Positions 1 through 10,620 of a stretch of 64,000 nt of DNA are shown one piece after another. The notes beneath the pieces are model-generated. The model saw nothing but the letters and a program-made list of their open reading frames with translations. It searched no databases and was not told the DNA's origin. A program made the translations under genes and the position numbers. Each line of letters starts with the position of its first letter. Position 1 is the stretch's first letter. The DNA lies in NCBI GenBank assembly GCA_021613335.1, contig JAJTWR010000113.1, forward strand, positions 1,010,001-1,074,000, read 5' to 3'. The stretch comes from Whitmania pigra (taxonomy: Eukaryota > Annelida > Clitellata > Hirudinida > Haemopidae).

Positions 1-345
1 CATATAGCCCACCAATATCCATATTGAGAGCTAAAAATAGATTCTGAATATCAAGACTCTTTAAGCCATACAGATAATGAGGCTAGTGTAATATTAATAT
101 TATAATGAGCGGTCCTTTTCCATAGCCCACCAATATCCATATTGAGAGCTAAAAATAGATTCTGAATATCAAGACTCTTTAAGCCATACAGATAATGAGG
201 CTAGCTTGTCAAGCGTTGAACCAATATTATAATGAGTGCCTCTTTCCTATAGCCCACCAATATCCATATTGAGAGCTAAAAATAGATTCTGAATATCAAG
301 ACTCTTTACGCTATACAGATAATGAGGCTATCTTGAACCAATATT
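1..345 (-). repeat. Left arm of inverted satellite array (about 3 units)
   Basis: Three tandem copies of a unit of about 110-125 bases, each with the core CCAATATCCATATTGAGAGC (here on the plus strand). The same unit occurs many times at 2905-4735 in the opposite orientation. The innermost unit here carries the variant ACGCTATACAG instead of AAGCCATACAG, and the innermost unit of the right arm carries the same variant. The array runs off the left edge of the window, so its outer end is unknown. Confidence 0.85.
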
Positions 346-2904
346 GTAAGTCTAAGGTTTACTTCTGAAGAAATTTAATTTATCTTTCTCACAATACTAA
401 TCTATTTGTCATCAGACACTTATTTTTCAAGTTATTTGCGCTTAACAGCTTTGATTCAAATTCGTTTTGTTTTTATGCTACAAACTTGACAGCAGGGTTG
501 TGTTGTTACTATACTAATCATTTTGACAGGAATTATATCCCTTGGGCTACAACGTATATTTTTTTGTTTCTTGTTCAGAATTTTTAAATAAACGAATTCA
601 AACAACTAAAAACAATACAAAAATCTTCGGTGAATTAACAAAAGACAAATAAAAATTACATTATTGGTTACAAATTTTAATGAACTGCAACAATTGGATT
701 CTTGAAACAAAAATAATTGCTTATTCATTGAAGTAAGTTCTTAGGAAATGTTTGGGTTGGCAAAAAATGCCGTCGACCGTAAAATAGCGGACGTTTGCGG
801 AGGAAGGCGATGGGAGACAAAATCTGCAATTTTTACGGACGTCTTTTATAGACGCCTCCTGCAATATACCGATGATAACTTTCCACGTATATATAAAATC
901 CTTTGTATAAAGTTATAAGCAGACATTGTTTTTATAAGCTCTTAGTTATGCAATGGACTTTCATCAAATAAATAAATATGAGCGCTGCATGCTGATTGGC
1001 TCTCGCTACAACTGCTCCGACAACTTGTTATTTGGTTACTCTAACATGGCTCTTTGTAAATGGTTTTTTATATGAAACCATTTAAAATGTCTAATGACGT
1101 CATTTTGGAGATGACTAGGACCAGGGACGTTGTCCCCCGACTTTAGACTAGATGGAAAAAACATCATCTTGTCATGATTTATGAGGGTTTGGCCTCGTGA
1201 CTTTTGGCTAGAAGCAAATAAAGGTCTCCTCAGGTTGTGCGAGGGTTTGTCCGCTAAAAAAGCTGAAATGACTAGGATGTGTTGTTGCAAATTCCAATAG
1301 TAATGAAAATAACAGTAATAATGAGTAACATCATCCACAAGAATGGATGTGTTCATTTCTTTCTGATTTGATCTGTCATTCATCAACTAGTCATTTAATT
1401 GCTTTGACCATACCTCCTTTAATGAATAGGTTGTTCAAGGCTGATATTTTTTTTGTCGGTTGAATAATACTAGTTATTATTTACATCGTTTTAATAATTT
1501 TTTGTTTTGTAGTTAATAATAATATATTGCATCAACTAACGATTTTGAGTTTAGGCTACGATTCCTTTTTAATTATGCGGAACGAATAAACGCATTTCAA
1601 AGAAATCTTGGAAAAAGTAGGTTTGCTGTCACGGAAAGCTTTTCTTGTTTTAAAGTCTTTTATGTTAAAAATAATGTATACAATAAACTATATAAAATGT
1701 TGAAATTTAGCTTTTAACCAATAATAACCCAGTTATTTCGGTATTTATTAGAATTAATAAAAAAAATAATAATTAGTAATTAATAATTAATGTTTTATTA
1801 GATTCTATTAGTCTACGTTATGTTTTAAAAATTTTATTATTTTTATTATACACCAGATTATGAAAAATGTCACTAGGATTTACATTACCCACTAGTAGAT
1901 TTGGAATCTCAGGTCGTGCATGTTTCTCGATTGACTACTTTATGGTGAATATCTCTCAAACTAATTTGAATTGGAAGGTCAAACTTCAGATTATGGAAGA
2001 AAACTTCATTTTCTAACATGCTTAAAAAAAAGGGTTCTCTAAAATTGGTTGAAGTCGAGATTTTAGGCACTTGTATGTTCTGCAGAACATTTATTATATC
2101 TTTCTTAATATAACGTTCAAACGTTTTTTTCTATGATTATAATGTTAGTTAGATTGTAATTACCTATACTTTTATAAAGTGATTCTTAAACGAAAATGAA
2201 TGTTTGTTTTAAACACGTTTTTATTAATATCTTGCTAAATATATGTAGTTAGAAATTCAACTTCAGACATGTTTGTCTCCAAGTCATGGGTGATATTTAA
2301 TTTTAGTACTTGTACTTTAGAATGTATTATTGAAAGGATTTGAATGCAATTTTACCCTAATATATTCATTTCAATATTGTTCACTTTTAAACACACTATA
2401 CTTTCTATCGCCTATTGATTAGATAAGCTAAACGTAATCGATCTGACAAGAAAGATTTAAAGATATAGATTTAATTCTTAGCACGGAATATATGCATTAA
2501 AAAATAAAACCTTGGTCTAATCGTAAGTAGACCTTAGGACAAGGGGTCATTCAAAAAAGCTCGCAAGTGGGGGGCTTCAAAAGCATACTAAGAATACTGA
2601 GAGGGGAGGGCAATTGCTTTTTGCGAAATAAAAACGAAATAATTTATTTTTTTATTGATTTTATTTTTATTTCTTAAATATAATTTTATTGATAATTTTG
2701 GGACCGTCCATAAAATATGTCACGCTCGAGGGGGAGGGGGTAAACCTCTATGTAACGTGATACAAATTAAAAATTAAAGTTAAGGTTTTTGCGGACATCT
2801 TTTGTTGACGACCCCCAATGAAAAAAGGGTCCTCAAATTCAAATTTTGTGTTTCCCTGCGCCCCAATAGAGATCTGCCGTCATAACTCTGCTCATTGTAA
2901 TATT
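346..2904. other. Unique core between the two inverted satellite arms
   Basis: AT-rich sequence with no convincing coding region. The longest ORF (about 1036-1386, minus) has no recognisable motif. Around 940-980 there is a short SINE-like tail (AGTTATGCAATGGAC followed by AATAAATAAATA). Near 2700 there is a GGACCGTCCATAAA motif followed by CGCTCGAGGGGGAGGGGG, and TTTTGCGGAC.TCTTTT occurs near 2790 with a relative near 830. These look like relics of short interspersed repeats. I see no transposase, so any foldback element would be non-autonomous or have lost its genes. Confidence 0.5.
945..980 (+). repeat. SINE tail fragment
   Basis: The motif AGTTATGCAATGGAC is followed by ATCAAATAAATAAATA. 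The same motif and tail occur at 35632-35690 and 38047-38110, and the body is joined to a tRNA-like head at 39780-39892 (minus). Confidence 0.45.
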
Positions 2905-4735
2905 AATTCAACATTAGCCACATTATCTGTATAGCGTAAAGAGTCTTGATATTCAAAATCTCTTTATAGCTCTCAATATGGATATTGGTGAGCAATAGGA
3001 AAGAGGCACTCATTATAATAGTGGTTCAATGCTTGACAAGCTAGCCTCATTATCTATATGGCTTAAAGAGTCTTGATATTCAGAATCTATTTTTAGCTCT
3101 CAATATGGATATTGGTGGGCTATAGGAAAGAGGCACTCATTATAATATTGGTTCAACGCTTGACAAGCTAGCCTCATTATCTATATGGCTTAAAGAGTCT
3201 TGATATTCAGAATCTATTTTTAGCTCTCAATATGGATATTGGTGGGCTATAGGAAAGAGGCACTCATTATAATATTGGTTCATAGCTTGTCAAACTAACC
3301 TCATTATCTATATGGCTTAAAGAGTCTTGATATTCAGAATCTATTTTTAGCTCTCAATATGGATATTGGTGGGCTATGGAAAAGGACCGCTCATTATAAT
3401 ATTAATATTACACTAGCCTCATTATCTATATGGCTTAAAGAGTCTTGATATTCAGAATCTATTTTTAGCTCTCAATATGGATATTGGTGGGCTATATGGA
3501 AAGAGGCACTCATTATAATATTAGTTCAACGCTTGTCAAGCTAGCCTCATTATCTATATGGCTTAAAGAGTCTTGATATTCAGAATCTATTTTTAGCTCT
3601 CAATATGGATATTGGTGGGCTATAGGAAAGAGGCATCATTATAATATTGGTTCAACGCTTGACAAGCTAGCCTCATTATCTATATGGCTTAAAGAGTCTT
3701 GATATTCAGAATCTATTTTTAGCTCTCAATATGGATATTGGTGGGCTATAGGAAAGAGGCACTCATTATAATATTGGTTCAAGCTTGTCAAACTAACCTC
3801 ATTATCTATATGGCTTAAAGAGTCTTGATATTCAGAATCTATTTTAGCTCTCAATATGGATATTGGTGGGCTATGGAAAAGGACCGCTCATTATAATATT
3901 AATATTACACTAACCTCATTATCTATATGGCTTAAAGAGTCTTGATATTCAGAATCTATTTTAGCTCTCAATATGGATATTGGTGGGCTATATGGAAAGA
4001 GGCACTCATTATAATATTAGTTCAACGCTTGTCAAGCTAGCCTCATTATCTATATGGCTTAAAGAGTCTTGATATTCAGAATCTATTTTTAGCTCTCAAT
4101 ATGGATATTGGTGGGCTATAGAAAGAGGCACTCATTATAATATTGGTTCATAGCTTGTCAAACTAACCTCATTATCTATATGGCTTAAAGAGTCTTGATA
4201 TTCAGAATCTATTTTTAGCTCTCAATATGGATATTGGTGGGCTATGGAAAAGGACCGCTCATTATAATATTAATATTACACTAGCCTCATTATCTATATG
4301 GCTTAAGAGTCTTGATATTCAGAATCTATTTTTAGCTCTCAATATGGATATTGGTGGGCTATGGAAAAGGACCGCTCATTTAATATTAATATTACACTAG
4401 CCTCATTATCTATATGGCTTAAAAGTCTTGATATTCAGAATCTATTTTTAGCTCTCAATATGGATATTGGTGGGCTATATGGAAAGAGGCACTCATTATA
4501 ATATTAGTTCAACGCTTGTCAAGCTAGCCTCATTATCTATATGGCTTAAAGAGTCTTGATATTCAGAATCTATTTTTAGCTCTCAATATGGATATTGGGT
4601 AGCTATAGGAAAGAGGCACTCATTATAATATTGGTTCAACGCTTGACAAGCTAGCCTCATTATCTATATGGCTTAAAGAGTCTTGATATTCAGAATCTAT
4701 TTTTAGCTCTCAATATGGATATTGATGGGCTATAG
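2905..4735 (+). repeat. Right arm of inverted satellite array (about 15 units, higher-order pattern)
   Basis: About 15 head-to-tail units of roughly 115-130 bases. Each has a constant part (CCTCATTATCTATATGGC to ATATGGATATTGGTGGGC) and one of four junction types: A (AACGCTTGACAAGCTAG), B (GGACCGCTCATTATAATATT then ATTACACTAG), C (TATATGGAAAGAGGCACTC then CTTGTCAAGCTAG) and D (CTTGTCAAACTAAC). The junction order is A A D B C A D B C D B B C A, so A-D-B-C is a higher-order period of about 500 bases. The first unit carries the CTGTATAGCGTAAAG variant shared with the inner unit of the left arm. A decayed unit continues to about 4890. Confidence 0.9.
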
Positions 4736-5220
4736 ACGCTCAATATTATTTCAACACTTGCGTCATTTATATGTGTAGTTTAAATAACCTGTTTTTGTGT
4801 GTTATTTGTTTTTTGTTAATGTTCATTAATTAGCCCGGTTAAAAATCCCTTTATAGCTCTCCGAGTACATATTGATATTGGGAGCATATAAAATATATTT
4901 ATAATTTGAAACAATTTTGTCAAATTAAATATTTATATATATATACGGTTAAAAGTATATTAAATTTAATTTTGGAATAGCATTTTGAATGTTTAACAAA
5001 AGCGACATTCATTATGTGTAACTACCTTAAATAGGACAGATATTTTAAATACATATATATTATAAATGTTCCTTAATTTAAAAAAAAATTAAACAACGTT
5101 TTGTTTTGAAATTATTTGTTTTATTTTATTTCAACATATACATAATTTATTATTATAATAGGGGAGGCGTGGTTTATCTTTGTTTACTAAGGAATGTCTG
5201 TATAGATATTAAACTGCGAT
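4736..5220. other. AT-rich spacer, decayed satellite unit at its start
   Basis: At 4845-4890 the sequence TTTATAGCTCTCCGAGTAC.TATTGATATTGGGAGC is a diverged relative of the satellite constant part. The remainder is very AT-rich with no coding signal that I can support. Confidence 0.4.
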
Positions 5221-5224
5221 TACT

Positions 5225-5474
5225 CCAGTAGAACAACAAGCATGTAACCTACAACAATGTTTATTTAACGAGGAGCACGCCAAAGATATAGAATTCTTAA
5301 ATTTATAACCATTTTTAAAAAATTAAAAATATATAACCATCTTTATTTCAATGATTCCTGTTCAATGAACAAAAGGCAAATCGAATCGAATCAAAATCGC
5401 GGAGGCCAAAATCGAATGCAACAATGTTCAAATCGAATAGCAACCTTGCCTAAATCGCGATTTGCCCATCACTG
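5225..5474. mobile_element. Right end of a hAT element (family of 53781-60354)
   Basis: The stretch from GTAGAACAACAAGCATG through ATAACCATCTTTATTTC to TTTGCCCATCACTG matches 54819-54892 plus 60176-60354, the two halves of the hAT element split by a Gypsy insertion. The terminal TTTGCCCATCACTG is the reverse complement of the left terminus CAGTGATGGGCAAA at 53781. It shows the family's end without the Gypsy element, which supports the nested model. No left end or matching target duplication was found nearby, so this copy is truncated. Confidence 0.7.
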
Positions 5475-6229
5475 TCGGACACATAATTTAGATTCTCTAG
5501 CCTATCACTTTTTCACAATTTATTTATGCCGTCACTGCCATTACATCAGAGGCGTGAATCTGTGATGAGAAATCTGGCACTGCTCTTGTTTGCTATTTGT
5601 GTAGTCTATGTCTACTCCAACAGTAGATGCAATACGCAATGATGCTGTCAAATGTTCGTCAAAAGCAGAAATCTTAACTTCGATTTTTCATTCTAGAAAA
5701 CAGTTGTGCGCAACAGTAGGTATTTCCTGGCGTCCAGTGAAAGATTGATATCCTTGTCTGATGACACATAGTGTTAGAGAAGGAAGGTTGGATAGAATGA
5801 ACGATAAAGAGTTGAAGAAATATAAATCTCAACAACTGCAGAGAATGTATTTCGTAAGAAGAGATCTAAATAGTGAGAAACTGTTTACTTAAGTAAGGGA
5901 TGATGGCAGAGAAGAGAACAAGAGCGGACCTTGACAAAGGGCGGAGAATTTTTGGATAGTGGTGAAGGAGAATTTATATCTGATTTGACTGGATGATCTA
6001 AGATTGTAAGAGTGGTCTGCAGCGAAAGTTTTATTTCTTGCGAGTGGGCTTCGCACACATCTGAAAAAAGAGATGTCAAATTCCTAGGCGAGACATTCTT
6101 GCAGAGGTAAACGACTGGACCGTCGCAGTGGCAAGAGAATTTACCTCTGAATCGACCAGTGTTGCCGTAAGTACTCCAAAAATGTACTTAAGTATAAGTA
6201 TAAGCGATGAAATGATTTATTTATTTATT
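5475..6229. other. No supported feature
   Basis: Short ORFs only, with no motif. I see no exon with splice signals and no repeat terminus here. Confidence 0.3.
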
Positions 6230-6960
6230 TAACCGGTCGAAGGTCGAAGCCACTAATACGACCAGCCTCAGCAAAAACAATACAACCAGTCAACATCGAG
6301 CGAGGAAAAGCAGGTTACAGATCAGTCTGTAATTGTTAAAAATTCCGAAAAATCTATCTCGAGGATTAATGCTCTGAAACGGGAGAAAGTGCCAGCAGAT
6401 ACCACACCGTCTGATAGGGAATTCCAGACAGCAACAACTCTGTTCAAAAATTTTTTTAGCAGCATTAGCTGAGCACTTCCTCGCACGTAACTTAAAGCGG
6501 TGTCCCCGTGTTCGATTATACTGTGCAAATTGAACAAAATTTAAAAGAACACTATTCACAAGACCATTCAATAATTTAAACAGAAAGCAAAGATCAGTAA
6601 TTAAAAGTCTATGTTCGAGTGTTTTGAGCCCTAGCATCTTAAGTCTGGCTGGATATGGCTGGTGATAAATGGTGGGAATTGCCTTCGTGAATCTTCTTTG
6701 TACTGACTCAATTCTTTTAACAAGGTATTTGAGGTGGGGATTTCATACAGGGGAGCAGTATTCTAGTATAGGCCTAACATATGTACAAAAGGCTTTTATT
6801 AGAGTGGTTAGGTCTCTAGTAGAAAAAGACAATAGGATCAGTTTGGATATGGTTGATTCTTTTTTCACGGTATTATCAATGTGCTTGTCAAAGTGGAGAG
6901 AAGAATCAAAGATCAATGATATAAAGCTAAAAAATTATTCCTTTCAAATGATCCTGAATT
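6230..6960 (-). pseudogene. Non-LTR retrotransposon RT, C-terminal relic
   Basis: Read on the minus strand, pieces in two frames match the C-terminal region of LINE reverse transcriptases: RRFTKAIPTIYHQPYPARL near 6700-6650, then LEHRLLITDLCFLFKLLNG near 6615-6560, then a shift into a frame with NRVVAVWNSLSDGVVSAG near 6450-6390. This order (a KVQRR.TK..P-like stretch, an RR-L-TDL stretch, a WNSLPD.VV-like stretch) is typical of CR1/Jockey-like ends. The 3' side ends in TTTA repeats at 6219-6230. At least one frameshift makes it dead. The RT core lies outside or is lost. Confidence 0.65.
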
Positions 6961-7016
6961 TTGTAAATTAAAACAAACTTAAAATAAAATTTTAAATACG
7001 CACGACGTGACTTAAC

Positions 7017-7017
7017 A

Positions 7018-7051
<34 letters not shown>

Positions 7052-7052
7052 C
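7017..7052. repeat. (AT)n microsatellite
   Basis: Alternating TA run of about 35 bases directly downstream of the LINE relic. Confidence 0.9.
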
Positions 7053-8229
7053 GATTTGTAAAACGCAGGTCGGATTCACGTCATGACGCGTGATAATGCC
7101 CCAGCAATGATTAAGGCAATGGATGATACTCATATTCTATCATTTGGCTGTGTCTCACACACGCTTCAACCTAGTGTGAACGAAGTTCTCAAGGTGCAGC
7201 ATATTGTTGAAGATGTCCAGAATGTAATTTACTATGCTGACAGTATTATGTTTTAGTTTCAGTCATAGTTTTTAAGTTTGTAGTAAAATTGATCAAGTAT
7301 GATTTCATGGGTACTGAGTCATTTGTTAATAAAATAATAATAAAATATCGGAATCGGGATATCGGCAAAAAGCCATATCGGTCAGGCACTATCTATGTCT
7401 ATAGCTGCGTAGTCCATTTCTGGTAAATAATTGAATACTGCTTCTCAAAAGTCATAATACTAACAGAATCTAAATGCCATTCTTTGGAGGGTGAATCAGA
7501 GGATGAAATTTTAAAACTTCAAAATAAGGGCCACCGTAATCTCCTACTCTGACAAAACATTAACTGGAATTCATGAAACATAATTTAAACCTGGGTCAAC
7601 AGGTGATATCAACAAAATCCAACGTATTGAAACAATAAAAAGAAAGGAACTGTACATCATCCTTATTTTATTCAATAAAACGATTTGAAACCTAATGTTG
7701 CAGGAAACTTAAAATTGAATGCAAATAAATTATATCGACCCTTTCTAGAATATTTTGAAACAAATTTCCAAATTTAATACACTTTCTTTATCCAAATCTG
7801 TGTTTGAAAAATAATTGCCAAATAATATCATAAAAAATCAAAGCTATCTTAAAGATTTGCAAATCACTATATTCCCCTGATTAAATACTCCTTAAGATTA
7901 AAATTTTTAAATGAGGAATGCTATAAGTCTGGCTCATAGAATCATTAGTCAAACAAGGACTATAGCAACCAAAAGGTCAGAGTTAAGAATGTCAATCTCA
8001 GTTACATATAACTAAATAATGAATGAAAAGTTATTTAGCTACTAAATAACAAACGAAAATGCAATAACTTTTAATGCAAAACCTAAAAGATATTTAATTT
8101 CAAGTGACTATTATTTAAGACCAGACCATAAAATAATCACAAAAACATGACTACAAATTAAGCACAGGTGAGAAATATCTCACAAGCACCACTAAATTGC
8201 ACTGACATATCAATTAGGATCCATTTGCA
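7053..8229. other. Mostly featureless; one coding-like minus-strand stretch near 7420-7520
   Basis: On the minus strand at about 7520-7420 one frame reads through a serine-rich, exon-like sequence (SPSKEWHLDSVSIMTFEKQ). I cannot find confident splice sites for it. The rest of the interval is AT-rich and shows nothing I can support. Confidence 0.2.
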
Positions 8230-8530
8230 AGGAGCCTAAATTGTGAAGTCCTTTGGATTATTGAAAGATGAATCATATTCAAACATGATAGACGGATTCT
8301 CAGTTGTAATCACAAAAGCTGAATAATTTTGACTTCCATGCATGGTAATAATTGAAAGTAGCAACAAGCTTTAGGAACGAAACAAGTTAAGTAAATTATC
8401 ATGAAGAAGCTAAAGTTATTGAATTTTGTTGCTGCATGAGTGCTGAAGAAACCATTTGGACATCATCGAAAGATTCATTTGAATCACATTTTCCATTAGA
8501 TTTTTCTGAAAATATCTGAACTGTTAAATA
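8230..8530 (-). other. Two coding-like stretches, possible exons of an unrecognised gene
   Basis: On the minus strand, about 8315-8235 reads NPSIMFEYDSSFNNPKDFTI then a stop, preceded by a possible acceptor (AAATTATTCAG). About 8510-8420 reads KCDSNESFDDVQMVSSALMQ in one frame. Both are acidic and rich in Ser, Asn and Phe, unlike random AT-rich translation. Whether they belong to one transcript, to an alternative end of the upstream PIP5K gene, or to neither is not clear. No family recognised. Confidence 0.25.
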
Positions 8531-8929
8531 ACATTTGCAAAATTTTAGATAAGATTTTTAATAGCATCAATGTTCCCGCTAAGCTCAGCTGATCTGCACC
8601 AAATTCTATAACACTTTTTTTGAACCAGTACAGTTAAAAATTTTAACTTGAAATTATTAAAAAAAAAATAAATTTCTGAATAGTTATAAAAAATTACTTT
8701 TTTTTAATTGCATGAACTAATTGCAACCATTTGATTGATACTTGTTTATGAAAACATTTCTGATATTTTTCCTGTGGTAAAGCTTTGCAATTCTTTGATT
8801 ATATTGCACCATTACATTAAAGCCAAAGGTGGAAAGTCAGCACCTAAAAACATGATAAAGAGGATAAAAATGGCTGATTGATTTTCAAGATATCATTATA
8901 ACAGCATGAGGATAGTGATTAAAATCTAA

Positions 8930-9145
8930 AGGTGGCGAGCAAGTTGGCTCAGAGAGTGGCATTCCTGTGAACGGGGACGAAAGCAACAGCTACGTGTAGT
9001 GTTCGCAACCCAGCTCACATCACCAGGGAACGCCCTCGGGTAGTAGCAGTATATAAATGGTGGATCGATTAAGAAGTGCCTTTACATCCTTTCCGGATAC
9101 ATAAGGCACTCAAAAAATCGGCCAAATACAAATATAAAGATGAGA
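8930..9145 (+). repeat. Interspersed repeat with conserved hairpin (copy 1)
   Basis: This stretch matches 21240-21430, especially TATATAAATGG followed by GATT.AAGAAGTGCCTT and GGATACATAAGGCACTC. The arms GTGCCTT and AAGGCAC form a stem in both copies, with the loop diverged, which suggests the fold matters. At 21.2 kb it sits inside an RT relic, so it is an independent mobile unit, perhaps a SINE. I found no clear A and B boxes. Confidence 0.5.
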
Positions 9146-9592
9146 TATTCAACTTTGTAGAGGCATTGCAGATTGAAGTGCAGAGAATAAATAAACTAAC
9201 TGGAAAATGGAGTGGATGTTATCTGTTTGGATGTCCATCATGTTACTCATAAATGTTGCTTAGATTAAATTGAATTACTAAAAAAATTAATTGATAATTT
9301 AGGAAATATATAACCATGTTTGTGATACATGTTAAACTTCCAGAGATTTGAAGAAACCAAAATGATGTGTTTGGCGCATATTTTTATCCACTTGTTTAGC
9401 CAGAGATTTTTACCAAAATAATTCATCTTTTCACACTTATTGATGAAACTACTGATAATTGATATGAATTTTGAAAATTGATTGATGCCTTTGGATGTTG
9501 TATGTGTTTTTAATTCCTCGATATTTTTTTCATTTTCTACAAAGTTTGGCATTTAAGAACTCTAATATGTTAAGTAAATACCCTTAATACTA

Positions 9593-9659
9593 CTAATAAT
9601 GGCTGACAAGCTCAACTTTGTGCACATACTGGATGACATCAGAGGGAACATTGTTGTTC
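9593..9659 (-). CDS. Putative last exon of PIP5K (C-terminal tail)
   Basis: The acceptor CTTATGTAG precedes an open stretch that reads NNVPSDVIQYVHKVELVSHY and a TAG stop. Its phase (one base completing a codon) fits the donor of the exon at 9875-9959. The tails of PIP5K enzymes are poorly conserved, so the assignment rests on phase compatibility and order, not on similarity. Confidence 0.4.
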
Positions 9660-9767
9660 CTACATAAGCTACCTACATAAAGCAAAATAATTTGCCATAC
9701 CTCTGAGATTTATATCAAATTTTAAGGTAAATGACTTGGTATATATATCTGATGAATGAACACTGAC

Positions 9768-9811
9768 ATCACTAGGAGCAGCATCAAATCTATTTGAATC
9801 ATCATTAAAAT
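9768..9811 (-). other. Possible alternative exon
   Basis: Flanked by TTTAATTAG and GTCAGTG, it reads FNDDSNRFDAAPSD in one frame. It is phase-compatible with the exon at 9875-9959 only in a different frame from the preferred model, so it may be an alternative exon or chance. Confidence 0.25.
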
Positions 9812-9874
9812 CTAATTAAATTATTATTAATTAATAAATTCTAAGTATATTTAATGTCTCACAAGCACTTTTAC

Positions 9875-9959
9875 CTGTTGGTTCTGCTGGAAAGAGATCT
9901 TGCATGATTCTGAGAAATTGTATATGGAGGAAGAGGTGATGAGTTATAAGGGAGAATGT
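9875..9959 (-). CDS. Putative PIP5K tail exon
   Basis: Bounded by the acceptor AAAACTTCAG and the donor AACAG/GTAAAAG. In the preferred frame it reads ILPYNSSPLPPYTISQNH and continues with Arg/Ser-rich residues. It joins in phase to 10164-10247 upstream and 9593-9659 downstream. A second frame is also open, so the reading is not unique. Confidence 0.45.
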
Positions 9960-10163
9960 CTGAAGTTTTGAAAAATTACTTTTAATTAGTTAATGAATTA
10001 GATGATATAAGAAACATCATAACCACACAATAGAATAATTAAGTTTATACTTAGTTTCTTTTTGCTCCACGGTGTTCCCCTATTGTTGCTATACAGTTTA
10101 TCTCACAAAGTACTTCTCATTCCAGAATTCCACAACTCCACATTAGATCCCAAAATCTCACAC

Positions 10164-10247
10164 ACAACTCCACATCAGATCCCAAAATCTCATCAAAAGA
10201 TCCTACAAATCCTTCAGATCCATGGAAATAATCAGTTCGATTAGTTG
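10164..10247 (-). CDS. Putative PIP5K tail exon
   Basis: The acceptor GTTTATTGAG and donor TTGT/GTGTGAG enclose an exon reading TNRTDYFHGSEGFVGSFDEI and on to VEL. It accepts the phase of the donor AAAAG/GTCGGC at 12912. A 31 base near-duplication (GAGATTTTGGGATCT.ATGTGG twice) spans the donor, so a second copy of the donor context lies just downstream. A Tc1 element lies in the intron between this exon and 12912. Confidence 0.4.
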
Positions 10248-10379
10248 CTCAATAAACTTATCAGTTAAATTATTAGTTTGCACTCCACGTTTATCGTTTA
10301 TTGCAGTGTAGTGTAATTATCAGAGCTAATTTTGGCTGAAGTCAGTTACAAAATTGACAATTTTAATTTAAGAGAGAAA

Positions 10380-10500
10380 GTTCAAGGTACAATATGAAAG
10401 CAAAAAGAGGCCTTAAAGTTTGAGGAGATAAGAGGTCCTATTCAGTATGACCATGAAAATGTCAAAATGAAGGTGATAAAAATGGTAGGTTACCATGAGT
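10380..10500 (+). pseudogene. Tiny RT relic (family of 26296-27239)
   Basis: One plus-strand frame reads EALKFEEIRGPIQYDHENVK, which matches the RT copy at about 26745-26790 (MFEEVRGPTQTDCHAVR). It is a short, old fragment adjoining the Tc1 insertion at 10621. Confidence 0.5.
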
Positions 10501-10620
10501 TAAAGAAGGTACAGCAATACCAGAACATCTGATCAGTGTATGTGGACCAGCCCCCAAAGAAATATCACCAAATTTAGGGCTGAAACAAAATTTCTCTTGT
10601 TGCGTAATCGCATATTTGTA

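Noticed and set aside
2905..4735. CRISPR-like regular array
   Set aside because: The repeated part is about 75 bases and the intervening parts are themselves of only four recurring types. The context is eukaryotic. It is a satellite.
6669..6971. 100-codon plus-strand ORF
   Set aside because: Antisense to the LINE relic, whose minus-strand reading has recognisable RT motifs.
10062..10244. 60-codon plus-strand ORF
   Set aside because: Overlaps a minus-strand exon candidate with splice sites; the plus frame owes its repeats to a 31 base duplication.
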